DNA of 64,000 nt from Candidatus Blautia stercorigallinarum. GTDB lineage: Bacteria; Bacillota; Clostridia; Lachnospirales; Lachnospiraceae. Positions within the stretch are counted from its first letter, which is position 1; every line of letters starts with the position of its first letter. Under the pieces are notes generated by a model, which saw only the letters and a list, made by a program, of their open reading frames with translations, was not told where the DNA came from and ran no database searches. Shown here piece by piece: positions 29,607 through 39,580 of the stretch. Location: contig DXIQ01000070.1 in assembly GCA_019112785.1 (NCBI GenBank), positions 1 to 64,000 on the forward strand, given 5' to 3'. The translations under genes and the position numbers were made by a program.

Positions 29607-31748
29607 TCAGAATATATGGAACTGTACCACCAGCGCCGCAAAGACAATGGATACCATAGAAAGGAGCTTGATCAGGATATTAATGGAAGGTCCCGAAGTA
29701 TCCTTAAAAGGATCTCCCACTGTATCTCCTACTACTGCCGCTTTATGGGCCTCGCTTCCTTTTCCTCCGTGGGCACCGCCCTCGATATACTTCTTGGCAT
29801 TGTCCCAGGCTCCTCCGGCGTTAGCCATGAAAACCGCCATAAGGAAACCTGTAGCCGTAGATCCGGCCAGAAGACCGATAACCCCGTTATAGCCCAGGGT
29901 CAGGCCGGTGACCACCGGTGTAACGATAGCCAGCAAAGTAGGAAGGATCATTTCACGGAGGCTGGCTTTGGTGCAGATATCCACGCAGGTTTCATAATCC
30001 GCCTCTGCCTTTCCTTCCATCAGGCCCTTGATCTCCTTAAACTGTCTTCTCACTTCCATTACAATACTCTGGGCCGCCCGGCCTACAGAAGACATGGTAA
30101 GAGCTGCAAAGACAAAGGGCAGGCAGGCGCCGATAAAAATACCGCACAATACGGTAGGATTCATAATGCTCATATCCAGCTCTACAGAAGCTCCTCCAAC
30201 TTCCTGTACCTTTTCCACGTAGGAAGCGATCAGGGCCAGCGCTGTCAGAGCCGCAGAACCGATGGCAAAGCCTTTTCCGGTTGCCGCTGTAGTATTTCCC
30301 AGAGAATCCAGAGCGTCTGTCCTTACCCGGACTTCCGGATCCAGTCCTGCCATCTCTGCAATGCCTCCGGCATTGTCCGCGATAGGACCGTAGGCATCTG
30401 TAGCAAGAGTGATCCCCAGAGTGGAAAGCATGCCTACTGCAGAGAGAGCGATACCATACAGGCCTCTGGTGGCCTCAATAAATCCGCCGGAACACACATA
30501 GGCCGCCATAACACAGATCACAACGATCAGAATGGGCAGGGCCGTGGACAACATGCCCAGGCTCAGGCCTCCGATGATAATGGTAGCCGAACCTGTCACA
30601 GATTTATCCGCCAGATCCTGGGTAGGCTTATAAGTATCCGAGGTAAAATACTCGGTAAAGAATCCGATAAGGACTCCTGCCAGCAGTCCTGCCAGGATTG
30701 CCAGGTAAAATCCGATAAACTCTTTTCCCAGCACCAGCCAGACCAGAGGAAATGCCACTATGGCGATCAATATGGCGCTGGTGTTAGTACCTCTGCGCAG
30801 CGCTCCCAGAAGCACATTCTGTTTGGTGCTCTCTCCCGTCTTTACCAGAAGACTTCCGATAATGGAAGCCAGAACGCCTACTGCTGCCAGGACCATTGGA
30901 ATTACCACTGCATTGACCCGGTCTACAGATTCGATCTTATTAAAGGCGATCACGCCCAGAGCGCAGGCAGAAAGGATGGATCCCACATAAGATTCATACA
31001 GATCCGCGCCCATTCCAGCTACATCACCTACGTTGTCCCCAACATTGTCTGCGATAACCGCCGGGTTTCTGGGGTCATCCTCAGGGATCCCTGCTTCCAC
31101 TTTTCCTACCAGGTCTGCCCCCACATCAGCAGCCTTGGTGTAGATCCCGCCGCCTACACGGGCGAAAAGAGCCATACTGGAAGCTCCCATACCGAAGGTA
31201 AGCATGGTGCTGGTAATATCCTCAATGGGAAGTTTGAATACCAGGCGGAGCAGCAGATACCAGATAGAAATATCCAGAAGCCCCAGTCCCACTACTGTAA
31301 ATCCCATAACAGACCCTGCGGAAAAAGCTACGTTCAGTCCTTTGTTCAGCCCCTGCTGGCAGGCAGCTGCCGTCCGGGCATTGGCTCTGGTAGCGATCTG
31401 CATTCCCACAAATCCGGAAAGACCGGAAAAGAATCCCCCGGTGATAAAAGCAAAAGGTACAAACCAGGTAAGATAGCCAAAAGCTGCCATAGCAAAAAGT
31501 ATGACAAACATTCCCGCGAAAAAGCAGATCAGTATCCGGTACTGCCTTCTGAGATAGGCCATTGCCCCGTGGTGGATAGAAGAAGAAATCTTCTGCATCC
31601 GTTCATTTCCCTGTGGAAATTTCAGTACCCTCGCCGCCCGGCTGGCTGCAAAAGCCAGAGCCAGGATCGAACCGAACAAAGTAAGTAACGCCAATTGGTT
31701 GTCCATAAAAAACCCCCTTTCAGATACTGTAATGATCCTGCCATCCAC
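29607..31748 (-). CDS. hppA: membrane-bound cation-pumping pyrophosphatase, probably K+-dependent
   Basis: [66 protein letters not shown] (Ala typical of K+-dependent type). Confidence 0.95.
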   Translation of the reverse strand: MDGRIITVSERGFFMDNQLALLTLFGSILALAFAASRAARVLKFPQGNERMQKISSSIHHGAMAYLRRQYRILICFFAGMFVILFAMAAFGYLTWFVPFAFITGGFFSGLSGFVGMQIATRANARTAAACQQGLNKGLNVAFSAGSVMGFTVVGLGLLDISIWYLLLRLVFKLPIEDITSTMLTFGMGASSMALFARVGGGIYTKAADVGADLVGKVEAGIPEDDPRNPAVIADNVGDNVGDVAGMGADLYESYVGSILSACALGVIAFNKIESVDRVNAVVIPMVLAAVGVLASIIGSLLVKTGESTKQNVLLGALRRGTNTSAILIAIVAFPLVWLVLGKEFIGFYLAILAGLLAGVLIGFFTEYFTSDTYKPTQDLADKSVTGSATIIIGGLSLGMLSTALPILIVVICVMAAYVCSGGFIEATRGLYGIALSAVGMLSTLGITLATDAYGPIADNAGGIAEMAGLDPEVRVRTDALDSLGNTTAATGKGFAIGSAALTALALIASYVEKVQEVGGASVELDMSIMNPTVLCGIFIGACLPFVFAALTMSSVGRAAQSIVMEVRRQFKEIKGLMEGKAEADYETCVDICTKASLREMILPTLLAIVTPVVTGLTLGYNGVIGLLAGSTATGFLMAVFMANAGGAWDNAKKYIEGGAHGGKGSEAHKAAVVGDTVGDPFKDTSGPSINILIKLLSMVSIVFAALVVQFHIF

Positions 31749-31984
31749 CTGATATTTTCAGAGCCGGATCATTACAAAATACTATGTGCCATTTGCTTTA
31801 TATTATACTTGTTATTTTAGAATAAGAACAGCATTTTCTTCAAATAACAGATAAAAAATGTTATATTCATTATTTTTTCAGATACTTTACATAACAGGTA
31901 TGTTTTTTACATGGATTTTAAATATTTTATATGGAAAACACCGGCTATCTATAGTACCATTACTATGAAGGAGGAAATCAAATT

Positions 31985-33214
31985 ATGAAGTTCAAACTGA
32001 ATGCTTTAGAAAAAAAGTGGATCTTATATGATGTGGGAAATTCCGCATTCACCCTTTTAGTATCCACTATTATGCCGATCTACTTTAATTATCTGGCAGG
32101 AAACGCCGGGGTCTCTGATGTAGATTACCTGGCTTACTGGGGCTACGCGGTATCTGTATCTACTGTTATCGTAGCCATTTTTGGGCCTGTTCTGGGAACT
32201 TTTTCCGATTTTCCCGGCTGGAAACGGAAGATTTTTCTGACCGTTATGCTCATCGGGGCACTGGGCTGTGTCTTCCTGGGATTTACCTCATCCTGGCTCT
32301 GGTTCCTGCTGGTATTTGTCATTGCCAAATCCGCCTATTCCCTGAGTCTGGTGGTCTACGATTCCATGCTCACGGACATTACAGACAAAGACCGGATGGA
32401 CGAGGTATCCTCCCACGGTTACGCCTGGGGTTATATCGGAAGCTGTATTCCTTTTATCATCAGCCTGCTTCTGGTGTTATTTTATGATAAGATCGGGATT
32501 TCCATGGAACTGGCCATGGGAGGGGCATTTCTCCTCACTGCCATCTGGTGGGTGGGAATGGCTTTTCCTCTGATCGCCGCTTATCAGCAGAAAAATTTTA
32601 CCCCTGTGACAAAAAGCCCAGTCTCCTCGGGGCTGAAACGTCTGGCAAGGATTTTTTCTGAATTAAAAGAGAAAAAGAAGATCCTCTTTTTCCTGATCGC
32701 CTTTTTCTTCTTTATCGACGGGGTTTACACCATTATCGATATGGCTACCGCCTATGGAACTGCTCTTGGGCTGGATACTACAGGACTGCTTCTGGCGCTG
32801 CTGCTGACCCAGATCGTAGCATTTCCCGCAGCGCTGATCTTCGGAAGACTGTCCAGAAAAGCTCCTGCCTCCAGGCTGATCCTGATCTGCATCGGAGCCT
32901 ATTTCTGTATTTCTCTTTACGGGATCATTCTCTCCAAACAGTATCAGTTCTGGATCCTGGCGGTATGTGTGGGAATCTTCCAGGGCGCTATCCAGTCCCT
33001 GTCCCGTTCCTACTTTGCCCAGATCATCCCGGAAGACAGATCCGGAGAATATTTCGGCATTTACGATATCTGCGGAAAAGGAGCTTCTTTTATGGGAACC
33101 ATGCTGGTATCCCTGGTAAGCCAGATCTCCGGAAGCGTAAATCTGGGGGTAGGCGCACTTTCCCTGATGTTCCTCATCGGCTTTCTGTTTTTCATAAAAA
33201 CAGACAAAATCTAA
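31985..33214 (+). CDS. MFS transporter, UMF1/Atg22-like family
   Basis: 12-TM pattern; WILYDVGNSAFTLLVSTIMPIYFNYLA characteristic start. Confidence 0.88.
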   Translation: MKFKLNALEKKWILYDVGNSAFTLLVSTIMPIYFNYLAGNAGVSDVDYLAYWGYAVSVSTVIVAIFGPVLGTFSDFPGWKRKIFLTVMLIGALGCVFLGFTSSWLWFLLVFVIAKSAYSLSLVVYDSMLTDITDKDRMDEVSSHGYAWGYIGSCIPFIISLLLVLFYDKIGISMELAMGGAFLLTAIWWVGMAFPLIAAYQQKNFTPVTKSPVSSGLKRLARIFSELKEKKKILFFLIAFFFFIDGVYTIIDMATAYGTALGLDTTGLLLALLLTQIVAFPAALIFGRLSRKAPASRLILICIGAYFCISLYGIILSKQYQFWILAVCVGIFQGAIQSLSRSYFAQIIPEDRSGEYFGIYDICGKGASFMGTMLVSLVSQISGSVNLGVGALSLMFLIGFLFFIKTDKI

Positions 33215-33246
33215 TAAAATTATAAAATTTTGATAAAATTTTCCTG

Positions 33247-33274
33247 TTGACATTCTGATTTTTTGAGATATAAT
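33247..33274 (+). promoter_or_regulatory. consensus promoter for the T-box/cstA transcript
   Basis: TTGACA (33247-33252) - 16 bp - TATAAT (33269-33274). Confidence 0.75.
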
Positions 33275-33284
33275 GAAACCGAAT

Positions 33285-33585
33285 TGAGAAAAGCCAATGC
33301 GAAGAACAGGACAGGACTTCCCAGACAGTTATGTTTTCAGAGAGTCTCCGGATGGTGTGAGGAGACAGCATAGTCAGGGCGGCTATCACCTGTGAGCAGT
33401 CAGGGTGAACACGAGAAACAGTAACCCGGACCGGAATTCCTCCGATATAAGGAAACCTGTTAATTCAGTAAAAACTGAACGACGGGGCCAAGAGACCGGG
33501 ATTTCCCGGTAACAGAAGTGGTAACGCGGAGATAATTTTATTCGTCTTCTGACAGAGTAATCTGTCGGAAGGCGATTTTTTTTGG
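33285..33585 (+). ncRNA. T-box leader (tRNA-sensing riboswitch)
   Basis: Stem I distal loop-like agagagtctccggatggtgtgaggaga; T-box-like motif agaagtggtaacgcggaga; terminator cgtcttctgacagagtaatctgtcggaaggcgatttttttt. Confidence 0.85.
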
Positions 33586-33621
33586 CTTTGATCTGAAAAA
33601 TAATAAAGGAGATGTCTAATT

Positions 33622-35310
33622 ATGAACACACTTGTAATCGTACTGATCGCTGCTGTATGTCTCATCGCAGCCTATGCCTTATACGGACGCTGGCTGGCGA
33701 AAAAATGGGGCATCGATCCCAAGGCAAAGACTCCGGCTGTCCTTCATAACGACGGACAGGACTATGTGCCTACCGACGGCTGGACCGTATTTGCCCACCA
33801 GTTTTCTTCCATCGCCGGCGCAGGCCCTGTTACAGGAGCCATCCAGGCCGCAGCCTTCGGCTGGCTGCCGGTGCTTCTGTGGATCATCCTGGGCGGTATC
33901 TTCTTCGGTGCAGTCACTGACTTCGGAGCCCTTTACGCCAGTGTAAAGAATGATGGAAAATCCATGGGCCTTCTTATCGAGAAATACATAGGCAAGACCG
34001 GACGTAAACTGTTCCTGGGATTCTGCTGGCTGTTTACTCTGATCGTTATGGCAGCCTTTGCAGATATGGTAGCCGATACTTTCAATGCCTACGTGGTGAC
34101 AGACGATGTGAAAACCCTCTCTGAAAATGCCACAGTAAACGGCGCTGCCGGAAGTATTTCCCTGTTTTTCATTCTTTTTGCTGCAGTTTTCGGACTGGTC
34201 CAGAAAAAGATGAAATTTACCGGCTGGAAAGAAGTGGTTTTAGGACTGGTCTTTACCGTACTGGCTTTTGTATGCGGAATGAACCTTCCTGTGATCCTTG
34301 GTAAAGAAATGTGGATCTACATCGCATTTATCTATATTTTCCTGGCAGCTGTGCTTCCTATGTGGTTCCTTATGCAGCCAAGAGATTATATGTCTACCTT
34401 TATGTTCATCGGCATGATCGCAGGAGCAGTCCTGGGACTGGTCTTTGCTCATCCTTCTATGAACCTTCCTGCTTTTACAGGATTCAAGAATGAAAACCTG
34501 GGAACTCTTTTCCCTATCCTGTTCGTAACTGTTGCCTGCGGCGCCGTATCCGGATTCCACAGTCTGGTATCCTCCGGCACCTCTTCCAAGACGATTTCTA
34601 ATGAAAAAGATATGCTGAAGGTAGGCTATGGCGCTATGGTACTGGAAAGTCTTCTGGCCGTTATCGCTCTGTGTGTGGCAGGGGCCGCCGCCAGCGCAGA
34701 CGGAACTGCCGCAGTGGGAACTCCTTTCCAGATCTTCTCCTCAGGAGTTGCAGGTTTTCTGGAAATGTTCCATATCCCTGTATTTGTAGCCCAGAGCTTT
34801 ATGACCATGTGCGTATCTGCCCTGGCTTTCACTACCCTGGATTCTGTGGCACGTATCGGCCGTATGTCCTTCCAGGAACTGTTCAGCGTAGATGACATGG
34901 AACATGCAGAAGGCTGGAGAAAAGTCCTGTGCAACAAATATTTTGCCACTCTGATCACACTGGTATTCGGCTATATCCTGACACAGGTAGGCTACTCCAA
35001 TATCTGGCCGCTCTTCGGAAGCGCCAACCAGCTTCTCAGCGCCCTGGTACTGATCACTCTCTGTGTATTCCTGAAAGTTACAGGCAGAGAAATGAGAACC
35101 CTGGTTCCTCCTTTCGTGATCATGCTGGTAGTTACCTTTACTGCTCTGGTACAGAGATTCATCGCTCTGGTCAACGCCTTTACAGCAGGAACCGGCACAT
35201 TCATGGTAGAAGGCCTCCAGCTTATCGTAGCTGTACTGCTGATGATCCTGGGCGTGACTATTGTAGTGACTTCCGGAAAGGAACTGCTCAAGAAGAAGGC
35301 AGTTGCCTGA
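33622..35310 (+). CDS. cstA: CstA family carbon starvation / peptide-pyruvate transporter
   Basis: Polytopic; AITGAIQAAAFGWLPVLLWIILGGIFFGAVTDFGALYASVKNDGKSMG-type CstA signature (GPVTGAIQAA..., VSSGTSSKTISNEKD). Confidence 0.92.
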   Translation: MNTLVIVLIAAVCLIAAYALYGRWLAKKWGIDPKAKTPAVLHNDGQDYVPTDGWTVFAHQFSSIAGAGPVTGAIQAAAFGWLPVLLWIILGGIFFGAVTDFGALYASVKNDGKSMGLLIEKYIGKTGRKLFLGFCWLFTLIVMAAFADMVADTFNAYVVTDDVKTLSENATVNGAAGSISLFFILFAAVFGLVQKKMKFTGWKEVVLGLVFTVLAFVCGMNLPVILGKEMWIYIAFIYIFLAAVLPMWFLMQPRDYMSTFMFIGMIAGAVLGLVFAHPSMNLPAFTGFKNENLGTLFPILFVTVACGAVSGFHSLVSSGTSSKTISNEKDMLKVGYGAMVLESLLAVIALCVAGAAASADGTAAVGTPFQIFSSGVAGFLEMFHIPVFVAQSFMTMCVSALAFTTLDSVARIGRMSFQELFSVDDMEHAEGWRKVLCNKYFATLITLVFGYILTQVGYSNIWPLFGSANQLLSALVLITLCVFLKVTGREMRTLVPPFVIMLVVTFTALVQRFIALVNAFTAGTGTFMVEGLQLIVAVLLMILGVTIVVTSGKELLKKKAVA

Positions 35311-35376
35311 TCTGATTTTAAAAATATCAGGTAAAATACCGTGGGCTAATATCTTTTAGTTGCGGATAAATAAGAA

Positions 35377-35430
35377 AAAATCCCTTAGTTTGGCTATCTG
35401 TTTTCTGACAGCCCGACTAAGGGATTTTCT
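35377..35430. terminator. hairpin terminator downstream of cstA
   Basis: aaaaaatcccttagt...actaagggatttt inverted repeat. Confidence 0.55.
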
Positions 35431-35615
35431 GGTTTCTTATATATCTGCATGTCGCAAAGCTCGTTGCTTGCCTGTCTGGAAACTTTTATTTCCAGGACGG
35501 CTGCCCGGCGTTTTACTCTATCTTTTACTATCAGATCCGGCCTTCCCAATCCGCTTTCATAATTAGATTCCACCACGTATCCCGCCCCGGAAAATAAACC
35601 TGCCAAAAAAGGCAT
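35394..35615 (-). pseudogene. PD-(D/E)XK nuclease domain remnant
   Basis: GYVVESNYESGLGRPDLIVKDRVKRRAAVLEIKVSR matches the C-terminal nuclease core of AAA-ATPase-like/PDDEXK proteins; only 73 aa. Confidence 0.6.
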
Positions 35616-35633
35616 GGTTATCGCCGCAAAACT

Positions 35634-36542
35634 TCAACCTTTCAAAAGTTTCCGCAAAGTTTCCGCGAACTCTTCAATATAATAGTTGGTGTGCTCCTTC
35701 ACCCAGAAGAGACAGTAGTTTCTCTGAAGCTGCTTTCCATTCTCCATGATCGGCAGACGTTTCACTGCCGCGACCGGAGGTGGAAGGGTTCCCACGCTTT
35801 CTATAGGAAGAAATCCCCGGTTTCCCGCCACCATCAGACGGCCTTCTTCCAGGTTTTCCGCAAATAAAAACCTGCCGCCAAATCCCAGGGTGTTCCTAAA
35901 GTAATCTTCCTCTGTATTCTGCTGTTCTCTGGAAGAGATCAGGATACAGGCTTGATGTTTCAGATCTTCCATAGTGACAAATTCCTGCCGGGCCAGCCGG
36001 CTGCGGACAGAAACTTCTGCGTAGCATCCGCATTTCAGCAGCTGATAGTTCGTATACTTGTCGAAAAAAGCTCTCCGCTGGTCTGTAAGGACCAGATCTG
36101 CTCCTCCGAAACGGAGGAGATCGTAAAGTTCTTCATGGGTACCGTTTACAATGCTAATAGAAACCTCCGGGTAAACCTGAGAAAATTCTGCCACCGCCTG
36201 ATGAAGTTCCTGGCCGCTGTAGCACCGGAGATATCCGATCCGAAGCTCTGACTCTTCATCCTGACCTATACGGATGGTTTCTCTCCGGATATCTTCTACT
36301 TCTTTCAAGATCCCTTTGCTCTGGCTATAAAAATATTCTCCTGCCGGAGTAAGAGTAAACCTCCGGTTCTCTCTGTGGAGCAATTCTACTCCCAGCTCTT
36401 TTTCCAAAGCCCGTATCTGCTGGGAAACTGCTGACTGGGAGATATAGCATTGCTCTGCCGCTTCTGTGAAACTTCCCCGCTCCACTACTGCAATAAAATA
36501 TTTCATCTGTCTGAACAGCAAAAAATCACCCCTCTTTACCAC
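35634..36542 (-). CDS. LysR-family transcriptional regulator
   Basis: MKYFIAVVERGSFTEAAEQCYISQSAVSQQIRALEKELGVELLHRENR. Confidence 0.93.
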   Translation of the reverse strand: MVKRGDFLLFRQMKYFIAVVERGSFTEAAEQCYISQSAVSQQIRALEKELGVELLHRENRRFTLTPAGEYFYSQSKGILKEVEDIRRETIRIGQDEESELRIGYLRCYSGQELHQAVAEFSQVYPEVSISIVNGTHEELYDLLRFGGADLVLTDQRRAFFDKYTNYQLLKCGCYAEVSVRSRLARQEFVTMEDLKHQACILISSREQQNTEEDYFRNTLGFGGRFLFAENLEEGRLMVAGNRGFLPIESVGTLPPPVAAVKRLPIMENGKQLQRNYCLFWVKEHTNYYIEEFAETLRKLLKG

Positions 36543-36945
36543 GATAAAGGATCAGACCGCCTTTTCTTTTACGTCCGGTGTTCCACAGTTCCTGAAAATC
36601 CACCCAAAAATACTTTCCGTATGTGACGATCTTGGCCATAAACTTTTCTTGTCTCTTCTCATATTTTCCAAATCCTTCCATATAAATATCCAGGGTGTCA
36701 ATCCCAGACCATCTGGGACGGAGATAAGGCTTCATCTCCATTCCGAACCGGATATAATCGGCTTTTGTTATATTCTTCCTGTCAAAAGGATACAGATGGG
36801 TTTCTTTATAAAGGTCAAAGAAAATGCAGCTGTCACATGCTGTGACAGCTGCACATCCTCCTAAGCGCATCATCCGGTCCGGGAACCATTCCTGGTTTCC
36901 TCCACGGGCCTCTTCTATTTTAAAATAGGGAAGTTCTTTTTTCAT
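36526..36945 (-). CDS. hypothetical protein, possibly cysteine-peptidase-like N-terminal part
   Basis: GGNQEWFPDRMMRLGGCAAVTACDSCIFF; 3' end overlaps LysR ORF start. Confidence 0.45.
   Translation of the reverse strand: MKKELPYFKIEEARGGNQEWFPDRMMRLGGCAAVTACDSCIFFDLYKETHLYPFDRKNITKADYIRFGMEMKPYLRPRWSGIDTLDIYMEGFGKYEKRQEKFMAKIVTYGKYFWVDFQELWNTGRKRKGGLILYRGKEG
36825..36853. repeat. perfect palindrome, 13-bp arms and 3-nt loop, inside coding sequence
   Basis: tgcagctgtcaca tgc tgtgacagctgca. Confidence 0.8.
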
Positions 36946-37263
36946 GCAGCTGTCCTCTCGAAATATAAAAATGCATTTTTAATATTCTATCACAATCAGA
37001 AACACTTGTCACAAAAAACTTATCTGCCTGTCATTTTCAGAATTACTTTCCCATAACATTCCCCGACCATGCCGCTGCCTTTATTGGTAAGGTTCTCCAG
37101 TATCCATCAGAAGTACATCTGCAAAATGGTCTCGTATGTTTTGAAAAGAATCGGAATATTTTTTACAGTGCTAACCTCATGCTCCGGTACGGCAACGGAG
37201 CTGGAAAAGCAATGAAAAGTGACTGGAAAAAAGAAGTGGAAAGCATAGATTCTGACCGTGTAC

Positions 37264-38349
37264 CTAATGAAAAATCTCTTTTGTTTGTATGCCTTGTTTC
37301 GGTACAGCCCTTTTTTCATTTCTCCTATATTCAATATAGCCTTCTCGCATCAGCCATCTGGCCTCATCTCTCAGTGTTTCTTCATAAGGTCTGGTATGAT
37401 ATCCCAGCTCCTTTTCTGCTTTCGAATAATCAAACTGATTATTTCTTGCCAGGTTATAAACTGCAAAATCTGTCATCAGCGGTTTCTCTCCTGTCTTTCT
37501 GGCTCTCCTTTCCATATATCCGGCAAGGATATAAGCCAGCCGGATGGGAAGGTAAAAATAAGGAGTCTTACAACCGCTTGCCTCATGGAGCATCCGGCAC
37601 ATTTCTTTCAGCGTCACCTCTTTGTTGCCCAGGATGTAGCACTCTCCATCTCTTCCTTTATCTGCTGCCCCGATACAGCCATGGGCCAGGTCCCGGACAT
37701 CGCATAGGTTAAAGGAGTCTCCCATGCCTATCGGCATTTTTCCGTTCATGATCTTGATAACCGTACCTGTAGTCTCTCCCACTGCATAGTCCTTTTGTCC
37801 CAGGATACCGCTGGGATGGACCACACAGGCCTTCAGTCCCCTTTCCCTGAAAGCATCTAAAACTGCCTGGGTAGCCAGGGCTTTGGACTGGCTGTAGCAC
37901 CCCACCTGCCTGCTCTCATCAACCGGTGTAAACTGGTGTGTCTCCCGGATGGGCGTACCTTTAGGCAGTTCCGGGATGGCCCCTGTTGAACTTACATAAA
38001 CCATCTTTCTGCACTCCGGATGTTTCAGGCACATATCGATCATATTTTGGGTTCCGCCCACATTGACGTCCATCAGCTTCTGATTATAATCCGGATTGGT
38101 GGTCACCATACTGGCGCAGTGGATCACAATGGAACTGTCCCCTTCAGGTATGGTAAAAAAACGTTCCAGAGACTCTACATCACACAGATCCCCCTCTGAT
38201 ATCTCCACTTCCTTTGGAACATATTTCACAGATTTATCTCCAGGAAGGACCAGAGCCCTTACATGATCTCCCCGTTCCAAAAGCTCGTCACATACATGGC
38301 TTCCTAAAAATCCCGCTGCTCCGGTTACTAAATATACCGTTTTTCCCAT
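37264..38349 (-). CDS. NAD-dependent epimerase/dehydratase family protein
   Basis: VTGAAGFLGSHVCDELLERGDHVRALV; VYVSSTGA; YSQSKALAT. Confidence 0.9.
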   Translation of the reverse strand: MGKTVYLVTGAAGFLGSHVCDELLERGDHVRALVLPGDKSVKYVPKEVEISEGDLCDVESLERFFTIPEGDSSIVIHCASMVTTNPDYNQKLMDVNVGGTQNMIDMCLKHPECRKMVYVSSTGAIPELPKGTPIRETHQFTPVDESRQVGCYSQSKALATQAVLDAFRERGLKACVVHPSGILGQKDYAVGETTGTVIKIMNGKMPIGMGDSFNLCDVRDLAHGCIGAADKGRDGECYILGNKEVTLKEMCRMLHEASGCKTPYFYLPIRLAYILAGYMERRARKTGEKPLMTDFAVYNLARNNQFDYSKAEKELGYHTRPYEETLRDEARWLMREGYIEYRRNEKRAVPKQGIQTKEIFH

Positions 38350-38567
38350 AGAAAAAGACCTCGCTTTCTTATCTCGTTTTCATTTTCATCTGATAGGTAA
38401 GATAATAATCGAAGTCTGTTAGGCTTATGTTTACATATGGTTTCTGTTTTATTAAATCCGCGGCAAAAAGACCGTTCTCCTTTGCCTTATGCTCCTGCAC
38501 AGACAACAAGCAGCCATACCTCCCTTTATAGGATATATAGCTGCTTGTTCTTTCCGGAATGTTATGT

Positions 38568-39570
38568 TTATTTTTGTTTTTTCAGAAGCTCCGCATACCG
38601 GGAACGTTCCTCTTCCTTTATCTTCAGAGCGTCCATGGCTTCCTTGGCTGTCATGTTCATGGTATCCATAAGATTTTTAATGGATTCTGTAAGCGCCTGC
38701 TGTATGCCTTTCTGAAGGCCTTTCTGAATGCCCTTCTGAATGCCCTTCCGCTCTACACCTTCGCTTAAATTGCACATTCGTGACACCTCCTCTTCAAATG
38801 CCTGACTCATTTGGATATGGAATTCTTCCTCTAAGACCTTCTTTTTCTCCTCTGCTTTGAACTCTGATGAAAGCAACACAGAAAGAAGTTTTAATATTCC
38901 ACATTCCGCCTCTTCTTCAGGATTTCCCAGACAGATCATAAATACGGACAAAAGGTCATAGTTTTTCTGCACTTCTTTTACCTGCCCGGTAAAGTTGCTT
39001 TCCGTCAGAGCATAACTTGTAATGGTATGTTCCCGGTTCTTTGGAGGAGTGGTGCATATCCAGATAGAATACACCTTTTTGATCTTCTCATAATGACTGC
39101 CTGTAAAAACCGTCCCATATTGGCTGGAAATCATCCGACAGCAATAGTAGATTCCTCTTTTCACCAAAGGATATCCGGGATAAAACTGGTTCTGGGCTTC
39201 CACATTAATGATCAGGCCTATTTTTTCTCTGCCAGGGGATTCAGCTCTTTTATGCCCAGAAGGTACAGCAGCATTAAAGCGGATATCAAAGGTAACTGTA
39301 CCTTCTGTGATCGTAGTATCTTCCACTCCTGTCCCCTGTATCGCAGGAGTGCTTTGTCTTTCGTCAGGTGCCACAGGATTCTCTCCGATCTGTGGTTTCT
39401 CTTCAATGTACTTTTCTGCAATCTCATGGATGTCGCAGTCCATGTACTCCCAAAGGCAGCTCTTCATGATCCATGCAAGAATGATCTTTTCTGCCAGAAG
39501 GCGTTTGCAGGATGCGTCATAGTTTGCTTTTTCATCAGCGGTAGAAAAAAAGTCCGTCTACAAACCCCAT
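38568..39570 (-). pseudogene. Rpn-family (PD-(D/E)XK) putative recombination-promoting nuclease, frameshifted near 5' end
   Basis: ORF 38568-39467 plus in-frame upstream ADEKANYDASCKRLLAEKIILAWIMKSC without a start; ATG at 39570 reaches this frame only if the A7 run (39545-39551, plus strand) loses one base; GIQKGIQKGLQKGIQ C-terminal repeats. Confidence 0.6.
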
Positions 39571-39580
39571 CCCGGGTAGA

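Noticed and set aside
29604-31688. 694-aa plus-strand ORF
   Set aside because: Exactly antisense to hppA, a clear membrane pyrophosphatase; translation is low-complexity His/Ser/Gly/Gln-rich and looks like a codon-bias shadow ORF.
38740-38800. Short direct repeats (ggcctttctgaatgccctt) near 38715-38750
   Set aside because: Encode the GIQKGIQKGLQKGIQ heptad-like tail common in Rpn-family proteins; not a CRISPR or separate repeat element.
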